DNA of 64,000 nt from Nodularia spumigena CCY9414 (GTDB lineage Bacteria > Cyanobacteriota > Cyanobacteriia > Cyanobacteriales > Nostocaceae): contig NZ_CP007203.1 in assembly GCF_000340565.2 (NCBI RefSeq), forward strand, positions 3,882,927-3,946,926, in the 5' to 3' direction. Below the pieces are notes generated by a model. The model was given only the letters and a program-made list of their open reading frames with translations, made no database searches and was not told the DNA's origin. Positions 38,092 through 47,258 of the stretch are shown here, piece after piece (position 1 is the first letter of the stretch; the number at the start of each line of letters is the position of its first letter). The position numbers and the translations under genes were made by a program.

Positions 38092-38419
38092 ACTTTTTTT
38101 ATTCTCAGGTGTGGCTGAAAACATCCAATTGCCCTGAGCCTGAATGATTACGAAAAAGTGTCAATTTGGCCAGGTGACTGTGGGAAGTTGCTGTGTTGGG
38201 TATGGTATTTTACCTGCTTTGTAATGTCGCCCAGATCTCAGGTACAGATCCCCAAGGTTTTTGCATAATCAGACAATTTCATCAGGAATCGGTTCTAGAC
38301 TATATCTGACTATACTAGACTTTATTTTGTTTAAAGTTTTATCATACCTGCAAATTGAGGGCTGTGATATCATAGGAGACTGCTGCATACATTTAAAATA
38401 AATAGAAAGTGAATCGATT
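38092..38419. other. rpsO upstream region
   Basis: A leader of some 300 bases before rpsO. S15 often represses its own mRNA through a leader structure, but no conserved fold could be confirmed by eye. Confidence 0.4.
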
Positions 38420-38689
38420 ATGGCTCTGACGCAACAGCGCAAACAAGAAATAATGTCGAACTATCAAGTTCACGAAACCGATACTGGATCTGCCGAAGTT
38501 CAAGTAGCCATGCTGTCCGACCGCATTAGTCGCCTCAGCTTACATCTCCAAGGCAATAAAAAAGACCATTCTTCCCGCCGAGGATTGTTGAAGATGATTG
38601 GTCAGCGCAAGCGTCTTCTTTCCTATATTAATCAAGGCAGTCGGGAGAAATATCAAGCTTTAATTGCTCGTCTGGGTATTCGTGGATAG
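38420..38689 (+). CDS. rpsO: 30S ribosomal protein S15
   Basis: An 89-residue primary 16S rRNA-binding protein needed early in small-subunit assembly. The core [20 protein letters not shown], then [20 protein letters not shown], is the family signature. The PAM68 gene follows 12 bases later, so the two form an operon. Confidence 0.97.
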   Translation: MALTQQRKQEIMSNYQVHETDTGSAEVQVAMLSDRISRLSLHLQGNKKDHSSRRGLLKMIGQRKRLLSYINQGSREKYQALIARLGIRG

Positions 38690-38701
38690 GAAATATCGCT
38701 T

Positions 38702-39169
38702 ATGTCTGTTGAAGAATCTGAGCGCAGCTTACCTTTTGAACCAAAAACAAAGCGCCAAAAACCCCCTAAAGCTTTAAGCAAACCACAAGCAAAGCCGAAA
38801 ACCTCGGAAAAACAGGCTAGTAAGCAGCCACCTTTGAATAAAGAAGAGATGGCAATTCCCCAAGTTGTGAGCCAAAGGATGATCCGGCGAGTGGCTGGAT
38901 TCTGTGGTATACCAACAGCTTTGGGTATTACCACCCTAGTAGTCAGCTATTTACTGGCTATGTATTCCGAAATCCAATTACCTCCCATTGCCGTTTTATT
39001 GGTGAATATGGGATTGTTTGGTATAGGAGTTCTGGGGATAACTTATGGTGTTCTCTCAGCCTCATGGGATGAAGAAAGAGCCGGAAGCCTATTGGGTTTG
39101 GGTGAATTTAGTACCAATTGGGGTCGAATGGTGGAAGTTTGGCGCGAAACTCGGCAAAAAAAAGTATGA
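38702..39169 (+). CDS. PAM68 family photosystem II assembly protein
   Basis: A 155-residue membrane protein. A basic, proline- and lysine-rich N-terminus (1-50) precedes two membrane helices (FCGIPTALGITTLVVSYLLA and VLLVNMGLFGIGVLGITYGV). The C-terminal motif SASWDEERAGSLLGLGEF is the PAM68 signature. In cyanobacteria and chloroplasts PAM68 promotes insertion of chlorophyll into CP47 during PSII assembly. Its coupling to rpsO is seen in other cyanobacteria. Confidence 0.9.
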   Translation: MSVEESERSLPFEPKTKRQKPPKALSKPQAKPKTSEKQASKQPPLNKEEMAIPQVVSQRMIRRVAGFCGIPTALGITTLVVSYLLAMYSEIQLPPIAVLLVNMGLFGIGVLGITYGVLSASWDEERAGSLLGLGEFSTNWGRMVEVWRETRQKKV

Positions 39170-39454
39170 TGGTTGGCGCTCAGATACCAGACTAAATGCG
39201 GTATTGGGTAAATTTTCTTTGTAAATGTTGAAGTTGAGATTTCCTAACTTCAACATTACTAAATAAAAATTTATGTTGTTGGATTAAATCTCATACTCAG
39301 CCGCGAAACTACTGAGCGCCCTATCTTTTGCCATCATAAAAATTTCCATTTTGAGTTACTAACTATTTCAACTAACTTTAAATTAAATAAAAGCAACAAG
39401 ATCAAGTGGCTCCGACTTGTTTGAGGTTTAAGTCAACTAATCAGGTAATTTAAT

Positions 39455-40519
39455 ATGATTGTAGTCATGAAAAGCGGTTCCCCAGAAATGGAAATCAACC
39501 GCATTAGCGAGGAACTAACTAGCTGGGGACTAACACCAGAAAAAATTATCGGTCAAAACAAGGTTGTAATTGGTCTAGTAGGTGAAACAGCCAGCTTAGA
39601 CCCGTTACAAATTCAGGAAGTCAGCCCCTGGATTGAGCAAGTATTGCGGGTAGAGTTACCATACAAACGGGCTAGCCGCCAGTTTCGCCACGGGGAAGCC
39701 TCTGAGGTGATTGTTAACACTCCCAATGGAGATATTGTATTTGGCGAACACCATCCCTTAGTAGTTGTGGCTGGCCCCTGCTCAGTAGAAAATGAAGAGA
39801 TGATTGTAGAAACGGCACAGCGCGTTAAAGCCTCAGGAGCTAAGTTTTTACGTGGTGGCGCATACAAGCCCCGCACTTCACCTTATGCCTTCCAAGGTCA
39901 TGGCGAGAGTGCTTTAGAATTATTAGCAAAGGCGCGGGAAGTGAGTGGTTTGGGCATTATTACAGAAGTAATGGATACTGCCGAACTGGATATAATTGCT
40001 GAGGTGGCTGATGTCATCCAGGTGGGAGCAAGGAATATGCAAAATTTTTCTTTGCTGAAAAAAGTGGGCGCGCAACCAAAACCAATTCTTTTAAAGCGGG
40101 GAATGGCTGCTACTATTGAAGATTGGTTGATGGCGGCTGAGTATATTTTGGCGGCGGGAAACCCGAATGTGATTTTATGTGAGCGAGGAATCCGTACTTT
40201 TGACCGGCAACACACTCGGAATACTTTAGATTTATCAGTAGTGCCGGTATTGCGGAAGCTAACTCACCTACCCATAATGATTGACCCCAGTCATGGCACA
40301 GGCTGGTCTGAATTTGTGCCGGCTATGGCTATGGCGGCGATCGCAGCTGGAACTGATTCCCTGATGATTGAGGTTCACCCCAACCCCGCCAAAGCGTTAT
40401 CTGATGGACCGCAATCTCTGACACCAGAACGTTTTGATTACTTAATGCAAGAATTAGCCGTGATTGGTAACGCGGTGGGACGTTGGCCGCAACCAGTAAT
40501 TGCTGTAACTAATTCGTAA
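39455..40519 (+). CDS. aroF: DAHP synthase, type I-beta (AroF of Bacillus type)
   Basis: A 354-residue 3-deoxy-7-phosphoheptulonate synthase with an N-terminal ferredoxin-like (ACT-like) domain (1-70) and the barrel from about residue 85. Motifs: VVAGPCSVENEEM, GGAYKPRTSPYAFQG, IQVGARNMQNF, LKRGMAATIEDWL and IDPSHGTGW. It is unrelated in class to the enzyme at 34327, so the organism has two differently regulated entries to aromatic synthesis. Confidence 0.93.
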   Translation: MIVVMKSGSPEMEINRISEELTSWGLTPEKIIGQNKVVIGLVGETASLDPLQIQEVSPWIEQVLRVELPYKRASRQFRHGEASEVIVNTPNGDIVFGEHHPLVVVAGPCSVENEEMIVETAQRVKASGAKFLRGGAYKPRTSPYAFQGHGESALELLAKAREVSGLGIITEVMDTAELDIIAEVADVIQVGARNMQNFSLLKKVGAQPKPILLKRGMAATIEDWLMAAEYILAAGNPNVILCERGIRTFDRQHTRNTLDLSVVPVLRKLTHLPIMIDPSHGTGWSEFVPAMAMAAIAAGTDSLMIEVHPNPAKALSDGPQSLTPERFDYLMQELAVIGNAVGRWPQPVIAVTNS

Positions 40520-40569
40520 TTTGTAATTTTTGCAGCACACTTTGCACTTAGGCATCTGCTGATAAAAAA

Positions 40570-40597
40570 GTAGAGACGTTCCATGCAACGTCTCTAC
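40570..40597 (-). terminator. Hairpin terminator of the lipoprotein gene
   Basis: An 11-bp perfect stem, gtagagacgtt / aacgtctctac, with a 6-base loop. Read on the minus strand it is followed by six T, and it lies 23 bases after the stop of the gene ending at 40620. The core is a dispersed repeat. Confidence 0.65.
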
Positions 40598-40619
40598 AAG
40601 AGTTTACCGAAGAGGCATA

Positions 40620-41499
40620 TTAACGCCTTCTGCCGCCTGAGCGACTGCGACTGCCTGAAGAACGTCCACCCGAACCAAAACCACTACCAGTTTTACGTGT
40701 GGTGGAACCGGAATTGTTAGAAGGTTTTAAGTTACTACCACCAAAACCGGAACCAGTGGGGCGATTACCTGTATTGCTACTGGGTGTACTGCGTACAGTT
40801 GAACTACCAGGAGATGATCTTCTAATGTTCCCTGTAGTGCGGAAAGTTGTCCGATTGCGCTCAACTGCTGGTGGTGCATTGTAGCGAGTTTGATAGCTAC
40901 TAACCGCTTGATTATAGGTGGGGCCAGAACCACCGTAGCCAGTTAGCACTCCTCCAGATTGATAAGCAGGCGGTACATAATATTGGGGTCTAAATAATGC
41001 ATTACCGATGACCTGACCCGCGATGTTACCAGCTACAGCCCCGGCGAAGGGGGCCCAAAAGTTACTTTCTCGTCGCACTACGACTGTTTCTTGTTGTCCC
41101 GTTTGGGGATTGGTTTGTGTTTCGGTGACGTTGTGGACGTATTCAATTTTAAAGTCTTCTGTCATAAACAAGGCGGGTTGTCCATTTTCCACCTTCAAAT
41201 AAGTCTTTTTTCCCTCCTTGATTTCTTCTTCGGTTAGCCGTGCCATTTGCAAATTTTCAGTTTTAAAGGTTGGGGGTGTACTGTTGAGTAAAAACAGTGT
41301 ATATTCCCCAGTTCCATCGTCAAAACTAGCTTGCTGCACCTGATATTGACCATCACTGAGCTTGGTAGCTGTAGAGGTGCGGCTAACATTTCTAGTTTGA
41401 GAAACCGTTTCGTTAGAACTCCCACAGCTTACAGTTGTTAAGCACAAAGTCAGTGACTAAAAAAATAACTGTAAATTTCCGAAATACTGTCATGAGCAT
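40620..41499 (-). CDS. Lipoprotein-like gene with frameshifted signal peptide
   Basis: The main frame (40620-41447) encodes 275 residues with no good start. In a different frame just upstream, the ATGs at 41499 and 41493 give MTVFRKFTVIFLVT, a signal peptide start, preceded by agga. Removing one base near 41450 (the A of ACTGACTTTG, minus strand) joins the two into FLVTALCLTTVSCGSS, a lipobox-type signal with Cys. The mature protein has a soluble part and an R/S/G-rich tail (GSRSRSGGRRR) after about residue 200, likely surface-associated. Function unknown. The shift may be a real mutation or a sequencing error. Confidence 0.7.
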
Positions 41500-41568
41500 T
41501 TTACTATTTCCTATTTTTCAGCTTAACAAGCTTCAATGGGGGTGGTAATGTAGAGAGTACCCAACAAC

Positions 41569-42156
41569 TTACAAAGGAATTAATTCTGGGTAATATTGCA
41601 TGAGCTGATCATTCGTCAGTTCATCACCTAGCTGGGCTGGTGAGAAATGTACCTGAATAGCTCGCAATTTTTCTTTGTAGTGCAAATTGATTAAAGCTTT
41701 TAAAGCATCCTTTAAGGCTGGGATGTTGGACAGGTCTGTTTCTAAATCGGGAACTTCACCTTCATAAGCTACGGTGAGCATGACAATGACGTTACGGGTT
41801 ACAGGTATGGAAAATGATTCATTTCCAGATGCGGAACTGTCATCAAATCCTGCACCGTAGCGTTCGCCAGAGTCGCTAAATAATTCATTGACGTAATCTC
41901 CCGCTTCGCCTTCATCCCAGAAGACTTCACCTTCATTGGAGGCTGAAAGCCAGGCTTCATCGTATCGCAATAGGGTTTCGCAAATTTCTACTAATCCTTG
42001 TCCTAAATCTTGCAGATCACCATCAGCTGCGATCGCCTCCCGTGCTGTACTATTTAATACTCCTAAGATAGGTGCGACATCAGACCCTGCTAAATGCAAA
42101 AACAAGCGACAAACCACATAGCGAGTCCTACCCATCATCTTATTAAACGCTCGCAT
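41569..42156 (-). CDS. DUF1517-like conserved protein
   Basis: A 195-residue cytoplasmic protein starting MRAFNKMMGRTRYVVCRLFL. It looks like the soluble C-terminal type of DUF1517 proteins, judged from GEAGDYVNELFSDS, VTRNVIVMLTVAYEGEVPDL and the end VHFSPAQLGDELTNDQLMQY. No catalytic motif is visible. It is upstream of the lipoprotein gene in the same direction, with 70 bases between. Confidence 0.7.
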   Translation of the reverse strand: MRAFNKMMGRTRYVVCRLFLHLAGSDVAPILGVLNSTAREAIAADGDLQDLGQGLVEICETLLRYDEAWLSASNEGEVFWDEGEAGDYVNELFSDSGERYGAGFDDSSASGNESFSIPVTRNVIVMLTVAYEGEVPDLETDLSNIPALKDALKALINLHYKEKLRAIQVHFSPAQLGDELTNDQLMQYYPELIPL

Positions 42157-42297
42157 TTGCTTCCTCCATAATTTTAACTAATACACTGCAAAATCATATC
42201 TCTCCTATTGACTGATATAGTGAAAGCTGTTAATAAAATCCACAACTGTATTTAAATCAGGAGATATCAATGTCGCAGAGTCACTGGATATGTTAGC

Positions 42298-42411
42298 AGG
42301 ACTTATGCAAAAACCCTCTCAAACCCTTATTCCTCTGTGTCCTCTGCGTCTGGTGTGGTATGCCTCCGGCACGCTCCGCGAACGTTATTCCGTAATTTGT
42401 GCGTAAGTCCT
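42298..42411. repeat. MITE-like element, family C
   Basis: Ends aggacttatgca / tgcgtaagtcct, one mismatch. It interrupts the end of the pentapeptide pseudogene on the minus strand and supplies its stop codon. Confidence 0.85.
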
Positions 42412-42612
42412 ATTTGTTAAATTTGCATTACTCAAGTTAGCACCAATTAAACTAGCCCCATTCAATTCTGCCCCACTTAAATCGACCCAACGAAGATTCC
42501 ATTTAAATCAGCCCAGATGACTCTTGCTGCATATTGTTCTAGCAATTCTTCTATAGTTATGAATGCTACCTCTGGGATACCAACGATGAAAGTTGGTAAA
42601 GTATGCAGAAAA
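42385..42612 (-). pseudogene. Broken pentapeptide-repeat gene
   Basis: Minus-strand reading gives TTYFLHTLPTFIVGIPEVAF, then EELLEQYAARVIWADLNG, then after a frame change near 42500 RWVDLSGAELNGASLIGANL and SNANLTNR. The second part is clearly a pentapeptide repeat. After LTNR the frame enters the family C element and stops at 42385. No good start remains, and the gene is degraded at both ends. It lies antisense to the tyrA leader. Confidence 0.7.
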
Positions 42613-42631
42613 TACGTAGTCAAAATCAAAA

Positions 42632-43471
42632 ATGAAAATTGGTATTTTGGGACTGGGACTGATCGGGGGTTCTTTGGGTTATGATTTGCGATCGCTGGGG
42701 CATCATGTTTTGGGTGTCAGTCGCCGGGAATCTACCTGTTATAGAGCGATCGCTCTAGGTAGCGTTGATCAAGCATCTGTTGACATGAGCCTGTTAGCAG
42801 CCGCAGAGGTTGTTTTTATTTGTACACCTATTGCATTTATTGTTCCACAATTCCAGCAACTGATTGATCATTTGCCTGTAACTACGGTGATCACCGATGT
42901 TGGTTCAGTTAAAACATCCATAGTCCAGGCGATCGCTCCTCTGTGGGAGAATTTCATCGGTGGTCATCCGATGGCCGGAACGGCAGATAGTGGCATAGAA
43001 GCCGCACAACGAAATTTATTTGTGGGTAAACCCTATGTTCTCACACCAGATGCTACAACACCAAGAACAGCCATTGCAGTTGTAGAAGAAATTGTGCGAT
43101 CGCTTGGGGCTAATCTCTATTATTGCCACCCAGAGCAACATGATCGAGCTGTGAGTTTAATTTCCCACTTACCTGTAATGGTCAGTGCGGCCTTGATTAC
43201 AGCTTGCATGGCCGAAACTGATGACCAAGTTCTGCAATTAGCCCAAAATTTAGCCAGTTCTGGTTTTCGGGATACCAGTCGTGTCGGTGGTGGTAATCCC
43301 GAATTAGGGGTAATGATGGCGCAGTATAACCGCCAAGCATTGCTGAATTCATTACAACAATACCGCCAAAACCTTGATGAATTAACTAATTTAATTGAGC
43401 AAGAAGATTGGGCAGCTTTAGAATTAAAGTTACAGTCAAACGGGAAAGCACGAACAAAATTTGTTAAGTAA
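42632..43471 (+). CDS. tyrA: Prephenate/arogenate dehydrogenase
   Basis: A 279-residue NADP-dependent enzyme for tyrosine synthesis. Cyanobacterial TyrA usually prefers arogenate, producing tyrosine directly. The N-terminal motif is KIGILGLGLIGGSLGYDL. Later motifs are VITDVGSVKTSIVQ, GGHPMAGTADSGIEAA and the active-site histidine in LISHLPVMVSAAL. No fused chorismate mutase or ACT domain. Its upstream 230 bases contain only a pseudogene and repeat. Confidence 0.93.
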   Translation: MKIGILGLGLIGGSLGYDLRSLGHHVLGVSRRESTCYRAIALGSVDQASVDMSLLAAAEVVFICTPIAFIVPQFQQLIDHLPVTTVITDVGSVKTSIVQAIAPLWENFIGGHPMAGTADSGIEAAQRNLFVGKPYVLTPDATTPRTAIAVVEEIVRSLGANLYYCHPEQHDRAVSLISHLPVMVSAALITACMAETDDQVLQLAQNLASSGFRDTSRVGGGNPELGVMMAQYNRQALLNSLQQYRQNLDELTNLIEQEDWAALELKLQSNGKARTKFVK

Positions 43472-43477
43472 TCTTAA

Positions 43478-43504
43478 GGTGCGTTACGCTATTGTTAACG
43501 CACC
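43478..43504. terminator. Hairpin after tyrA
   Basis: A 9-bp stem, ggtgcgtta / taacgcacc, directly after the tyrA stop, without a T run. It resembles the arms of family D elements, so it may be a repeat rather than a terminator. Confidence 0.35.
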
Positions 43505-43533
43505 AAGTTAACACATTACATGGGTGAATTAAT

Positions 43534-44121
43534 ATGGTTTTACAAACAGAAAATCGCTATTACACTCCCGCAGAATATTTGGCATTAGAAGAGCAAGCTG
43601 AGTACAAAAATGAATATCGAAATGGAGCAATTATACCGATGACAGGCGGAACAACTAACCACAATAAAATTGCAGGTAATTTTTATAAAAAATTTCCTTT
43701 AACAATTGCAGAGCAAGATTACGAAATCTACATTGGTGATGTCAAATTATGGATACCTCAATATCGTATCTATACATATCCTGATATTATGGTTGTTAAA
43801 GGTCAGCCTATATATCAAGGAACTGGAACAACAACTATTACCAACCCCTTATTAATAGTTGAAGTCCTATCAAATTCCACTAAAAATTATGATAAAACAG
43901 ATAAGTTTAAATATTATCGTTCTCTAGCTGGATTTCAAGAATATATTATGATTGACCAGTATAGTTTTGCAGTTGAGCAATTTGTTAAACAGACAGCAGG
44001 GCAATGGCTTTTTAAAGAGTATGAAGGAGAAAATGCAGTTTTAGTAATGGATGCTCTTGACTTTCAAATTGCTTTAAGTGAGATTTATCACCGCGTCAAT
44101 GTTGAATTAAATGAAGAATAA
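43534..44121 (+). CDS. Uma2 family endonuclease-fold protein
   Basis: A 195-residue Uma2 (formerly DUF820) protein. The PD-(D/E)xK fold residues are visible: PDIMVV, then LLIVEVLSNSTKNYD and KFKYYRSLAG. The N-terminus YYTPAEYLALEEQAE is family-typical. Cyanobacteria carry dozens of copies; the biological role is unsettled and nuclease activity is inferred from the fold. Confidence 0.88.
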   Translation: MVLQTENRYYTPAEYLALEEQAEYKNEYRNGAIIPMTGGTTNHNKIAGNFYKKFPLTIAEQDYEIYIGDVKLWIPQYRIYTYPDIMVVKGQPIYQGTGTTTITNPLLIVEVLSNSTKNYDKTDKFKYYRSLAGFQEYIMIDQYSFAVEQFVKQTAGQWLFKEYEGENAVLVMDALDFQIALSEIYHRVNVELNEE

Positions 44122-44440
44122 AATAGTGGGCGAAAGAAAAGGGATAGAATCAAGGCGATCGCTATCAGGGGTATAACGGTATGCACTTCAATGAAGTACA
44201 TCATAAAACCCAACAAATGGGTTGAGTTGCGCTGTCGTTTAACCCAAGCTACAAAAAATGGCTAAGGTATTGTTTGTGGAAAGCATTATTTGCACTAGAT
44301 ATGGGATTTAGCCTACTGGCCTGGCAAGGCTAAAATGTTGCATCATAACTTTCTTGTGGAACAGGCAAGATGCCCACTCTACAAAAGTTTTGTCTATTGC
44401 ACTATTTTAAGCTTGCCACGCCACTACTTTTAGCTAGAAA
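44122..44440. other. Intergenic region, nothing recognised
   Basis: No ORF with convincing features; one HIP1-like site spans 44156-44163. Confidence 0.35.
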
Positions 44441-45625
44441 CTACATACCACTCATATCATATTGATAATTTTCGTTTGTTAAGAACTCAGAATTTGAATA
44501 ACCTTCCTTGCTCGTGGTAGTTGATATCATATCAGGATGGTTTAAAAAACTCTTGACATCATCACCGACTCCTGAAACACCAGTTTCCAGGGATGTCAGA
44601 TCCTCAACGATATCGAAAGACCAATCCTCGTTACCAATATATGCTTTGCCATCATCACTAGCCTCAATCCGATTACCAAGTAAACTACCATCATTAATGT
44701 TGGTAGTGTTGGTATTACCAAGAACATTGTTACTATTACCACTGAGCATATTGCTATTACCGTTAATAGTATTACCATCACCACTAGGCATATTGGCATT
44801 ACCGTTGGCAGTATTATTATCACCTAATTGCCAGTTACCATTGCCATCACTGGTATTGCCACTACCAAACTCCCAGTTGCCATTACCGTTGGCAGTATTG
44901 TGATCACCAAACTGCCAGTTACCATTACCATCAGTAGTGTTGCCACTACCAAAATACCAATTGCCATTACCATCGGCAGTATTGTCGCTTCCGTAAAACC
45001 AGTTGCCATTACCACCGCCTGTGTTACTCTGGGTACTTGCACCAGGTTCACCAGATTCTAAATCTTTAAGATCGGATATCCAATTATCACTGCTGTAGGG
45101 TACAGTTAGACCTTCAGGAGCTTCTGGTAGAACGTTCTCATTTGTAGAAGAGGCAGGGGTGCTGCTACCCATAGGGAAGCTTCCTGCGAGGTCGTTACCA
45201 CCTCCCAAGGGGTTGCTACCGGTATCAGAGGAGTTACTGCCATAGCCTAGAACTTCAATTAATTGACCGAAGGGGTTGTTATCATCAGGAGCTAAACTCC
45301 GCTCGTCCTCAGTCCGAGTGTAGTCGTAGGTGTACTGACCATCCTCACTGGTTGTAGACACATTTCCTCCATCCCCCCCCGTGAAAGGATTACCGCCAGC
45401 AAAGGGATTTTCTCCACTACTATCGCCCTCAGCACCAGCCAAGGGATTTTCTCCACTACTATCGCCGGAACTAATTCCACTAGTAATAGTATCGGGAATA
45501 TAACCATCAGGGGGATTACCACTAGCGAAAGCATCAGCCACACTTAAATCGGCACCCTCATCAGATATCCATTGACCATCTGTATAGTACCAATTACCAT
45601 TACCTTGGATATTATTTTCAGTCAT
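44441..45625 (-). CDS. Protein with 14-residue GNGNW repeats
   Basis: A 394-residue acidic protein of unknown function. Residues 1-180 are low-complexity, rich in G, S, D, N and P, with GENP(F/L)AG repeats. Residues 205-302 hold seven tandem 14-residue repeats of consensus GNGNWxfGsxNTxd, degrading to GNSNMLSGNSNNVL and an eighth partial copy. A single GNGNWYYTDGQW copy occurs at residue 8. Regular Gly/Asn/Trp periodicity suggests a beta-solenoid. No signal peptide or membrane span is seen, so export by type I secretion or a cytoplasmic role are both open. Confidence 0.7.
   Translation of the reverse strand: MTENNIQGNGNWYYTDGQWISDEGADLSVADAFASGNPPDGYIPDTITSGISSGDSSGENPLAGAEGDSSGENPFAGGNPFTGGDGGNVSTTSEDGQYTYDYTRTEDERSLAPDDNNPFGQLIEVLGYGSNSSDTGSNPLGGGNDLAGSFPMGSSTPASSTNENVLPEAPEGLTVPYSSDNWISDLKDLESGEPGASTQSNTGGGNGNWFYGSDNTADGNGNWYFGSGNTTDGNGNWQFGDHNTANGNGNWEFGSGNTSDGNGNWQLGDNNTANGNANMPSGDGNTINGNSNMLSGNSNNVLGNTNTTNINDGSLLGNRIEASDDGKAYIGNEDWSFDIVEDLTSLETGVSGVGDDVKSFLNHPDMISTTTSKEGYSNSEFLTNENYQYDMSGM
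44720..45013 (-). repeat. 42-bp tandem repeat within the coding sequence
   Basis: Seven 42-bp units encoding the 14-residue repeats. Units alternate NTAD/NTTD/NTAN endings. The period is exact in the first five units, and the last two are diverged. Confidence 0.85.
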
Positions 45626-46605
45626 CAGAACTATTCCTTACAATCGCTTACATAAATCCATCAGTTAAGTAGCCCAACCTAAAAAAACGTTAGATATAAA
45701 GTGCGTTAACAAGAATGTCCATAACACACCCTAAGAATGTTTTCTGTTTAATTAAGTTAGTCTACTTTTATCGATAACAGCAGAACAAAATGAAGGCGTT
45801 TTTTCTGTCACATTATGAAAAAGAATTATGCAAAAAAACAACAGTTTGTTTATGAGGTTCGAGTTACTTGGGTCTAATAAATAGTTTTGGTAACTCTCAA
45901 TTCATCAAATCAATATACAAACCTGTTATTTTAATTATTATGCAAGCCTTAAAAAAGGATGCATAATACTTAACCATTAAAAATGTGCATTCACACACAT
46001 AAAGCATGGGTGAGATTCAGAAATATAGGACTCCTATTTGATTTCTGTTGGCGTAGCCTGCGCTTTGCGCTTACAACTCAAAAAGCTGTTTCCCACGGAC
46101 CACTCCCCCGGTTACTGAGCGCAGTCGAAGTAACTCCCCAGTCCCCACCTACGCAAGTAAGTTCAAAAATCAAAGCGCATTACTATACCACTTGAATATA
46201 CTTACATTAAAAATAATAAGATATTTAACAAAAAGTTCAAATGAATAAAGTTTTGATTCCCTGGCTAATACTTCTGATTAAATAAAATTTAAACTCATTA
46301 TACCTATGATTTATAATTTAGGTTAGAATATCTTACTCTTGAAATAAATTTTGATTGTTTTTGCTACTCCTGACATTTAGGGTGAGGATTGTGAGCGGGT
46401 GATAAAGATTGATTTAGTGTTGATTTTTTGTTATTCAAAAACAAATACTAGATGTATATAGGACTTACGTATAATTTACGTTTTATTGGCGTTCTACAGC
46501 CCTTGCGGGCATCGCGCACGCTACGCGAACGATAAATCAAGATTTTTGGCAATTATTGCGTAAGTCCTGACCATAAGCGAAATCAGAGCTTCATAGGTAT
46601 TGTCC
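45626..46605. other. 1-kb region without a supported gene
   Basis: AT-rich with the family C element at 46460-46568 and a ctgagcgcagtcgaagtaac repeat at 46115-46134. A 70-codon frame (45983-46195) runs through that repeat and is not considered real. Confidence 0.5.
46460..46568. repeat. MITE-like element, family C
   Basis: Ends aggacttacgt / gcgtaagtcct. The interior has ttgcgggcatcgcgcacgct, unlike the other copies, so only the ends are shared. Confidence 0.7.
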
Positions 46606-47100
46606 CTACATTCTTTGTTGGAGATGTCTATTTTGATGTTTTAGCATGATCCCACCGATGACAACCATGAGCAGACCGGACAGCAGAAATCCTAAATCCC
46701 AAACTAACTGATTTGGCCCTGGTTTTACATGGTGAATACCGAGAATTTGGTGGTCAATAAGTCCTTCAACGAAATTGAATAAACCTGCACCGATGAGCAA
46801 AGACCCCACAAAAGTATTTGTTGACCAAGGAACATCTGCACGACCTCCAGCGCGCCACAGTAACGCCACTCCTACCACGGTCATTACCCAGTCAAAGGCA
46901 TGAAACAAGCCATCCCATACCATGTTCAAATCTATGTTTGAGACAGTTTTGAGCGGACAAACATTGCTTAACATATGATGCCATTGCAGAATTTGATGCA
47001 ACAAAATACCATCAACGAAGCCTCCTAAACCCAGTCCCAGGAAAATGCCGGCAATAATCAAGGGCATAGAATTATAACCATTTTCACTATTTACCGCCAT
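46606..47100 (-). CDS. DUF2243 membrane protein
   Basis: A 164-residue inner-membrane protein. The ATG at 47100 (MAVNSENGYNSM) is preferred to the one 24 codons upstream. Four hydrophobic segments are visible, starting SMPLIIAGIFLGLGLGGFVD. Conserved polar motifs are GGFVDGILLHQILQWHHML and NFVEGLIDHQILGIHHV, the duplicated D-x3-H-Q-x3-H-H pattern of DUF2243, likely metal-binding. Function unknown. Confidence 0.85.
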   Translation of the reverse strand: MAVNSENGYNSMPLIIAGIFLGLGLGGFVDGILLHQILQWHHMLSNVCPLKTVSNIDLNMVWDGLFHAFDWVMTVVGVALLWRAGGRADVPWSTNTFVGSLLIGAGLFNFVEGLIDHQILGIHHVKPGPNQLVWDLGFLLSGLLMVVIGGIMLKHQNRHLQQRM

Positions 47101-47258
47101 TCTCAACCTCACAGACAGAATTTTTACCACAATAGAATTTTTCTGCCAGTAATATCTTCTGTCTTGAGACAAGTGCTAGCTTTAGGCCTAAAGTTGACAA
47201 CTTATTGTTAGCATCTACAGGCATCATAGATATTGATATAATAAAGAGCAATTTTCAA

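Noticed and set aside
44508..45061. Long frames antisense to and in other frames of the GNGNW repeats
   Set aside because: They arise from the 42-bp repeat read in the wrong frame; their peptides are simple repeats of L, V, T and I.
45983..46195. 70-codon frame in the gap after the GNGNW gene
   Set aside because: It crosses a dispersed ctgagcgcagtcgaagt repeat, and its peptide is typical of translated noncoding DNA.
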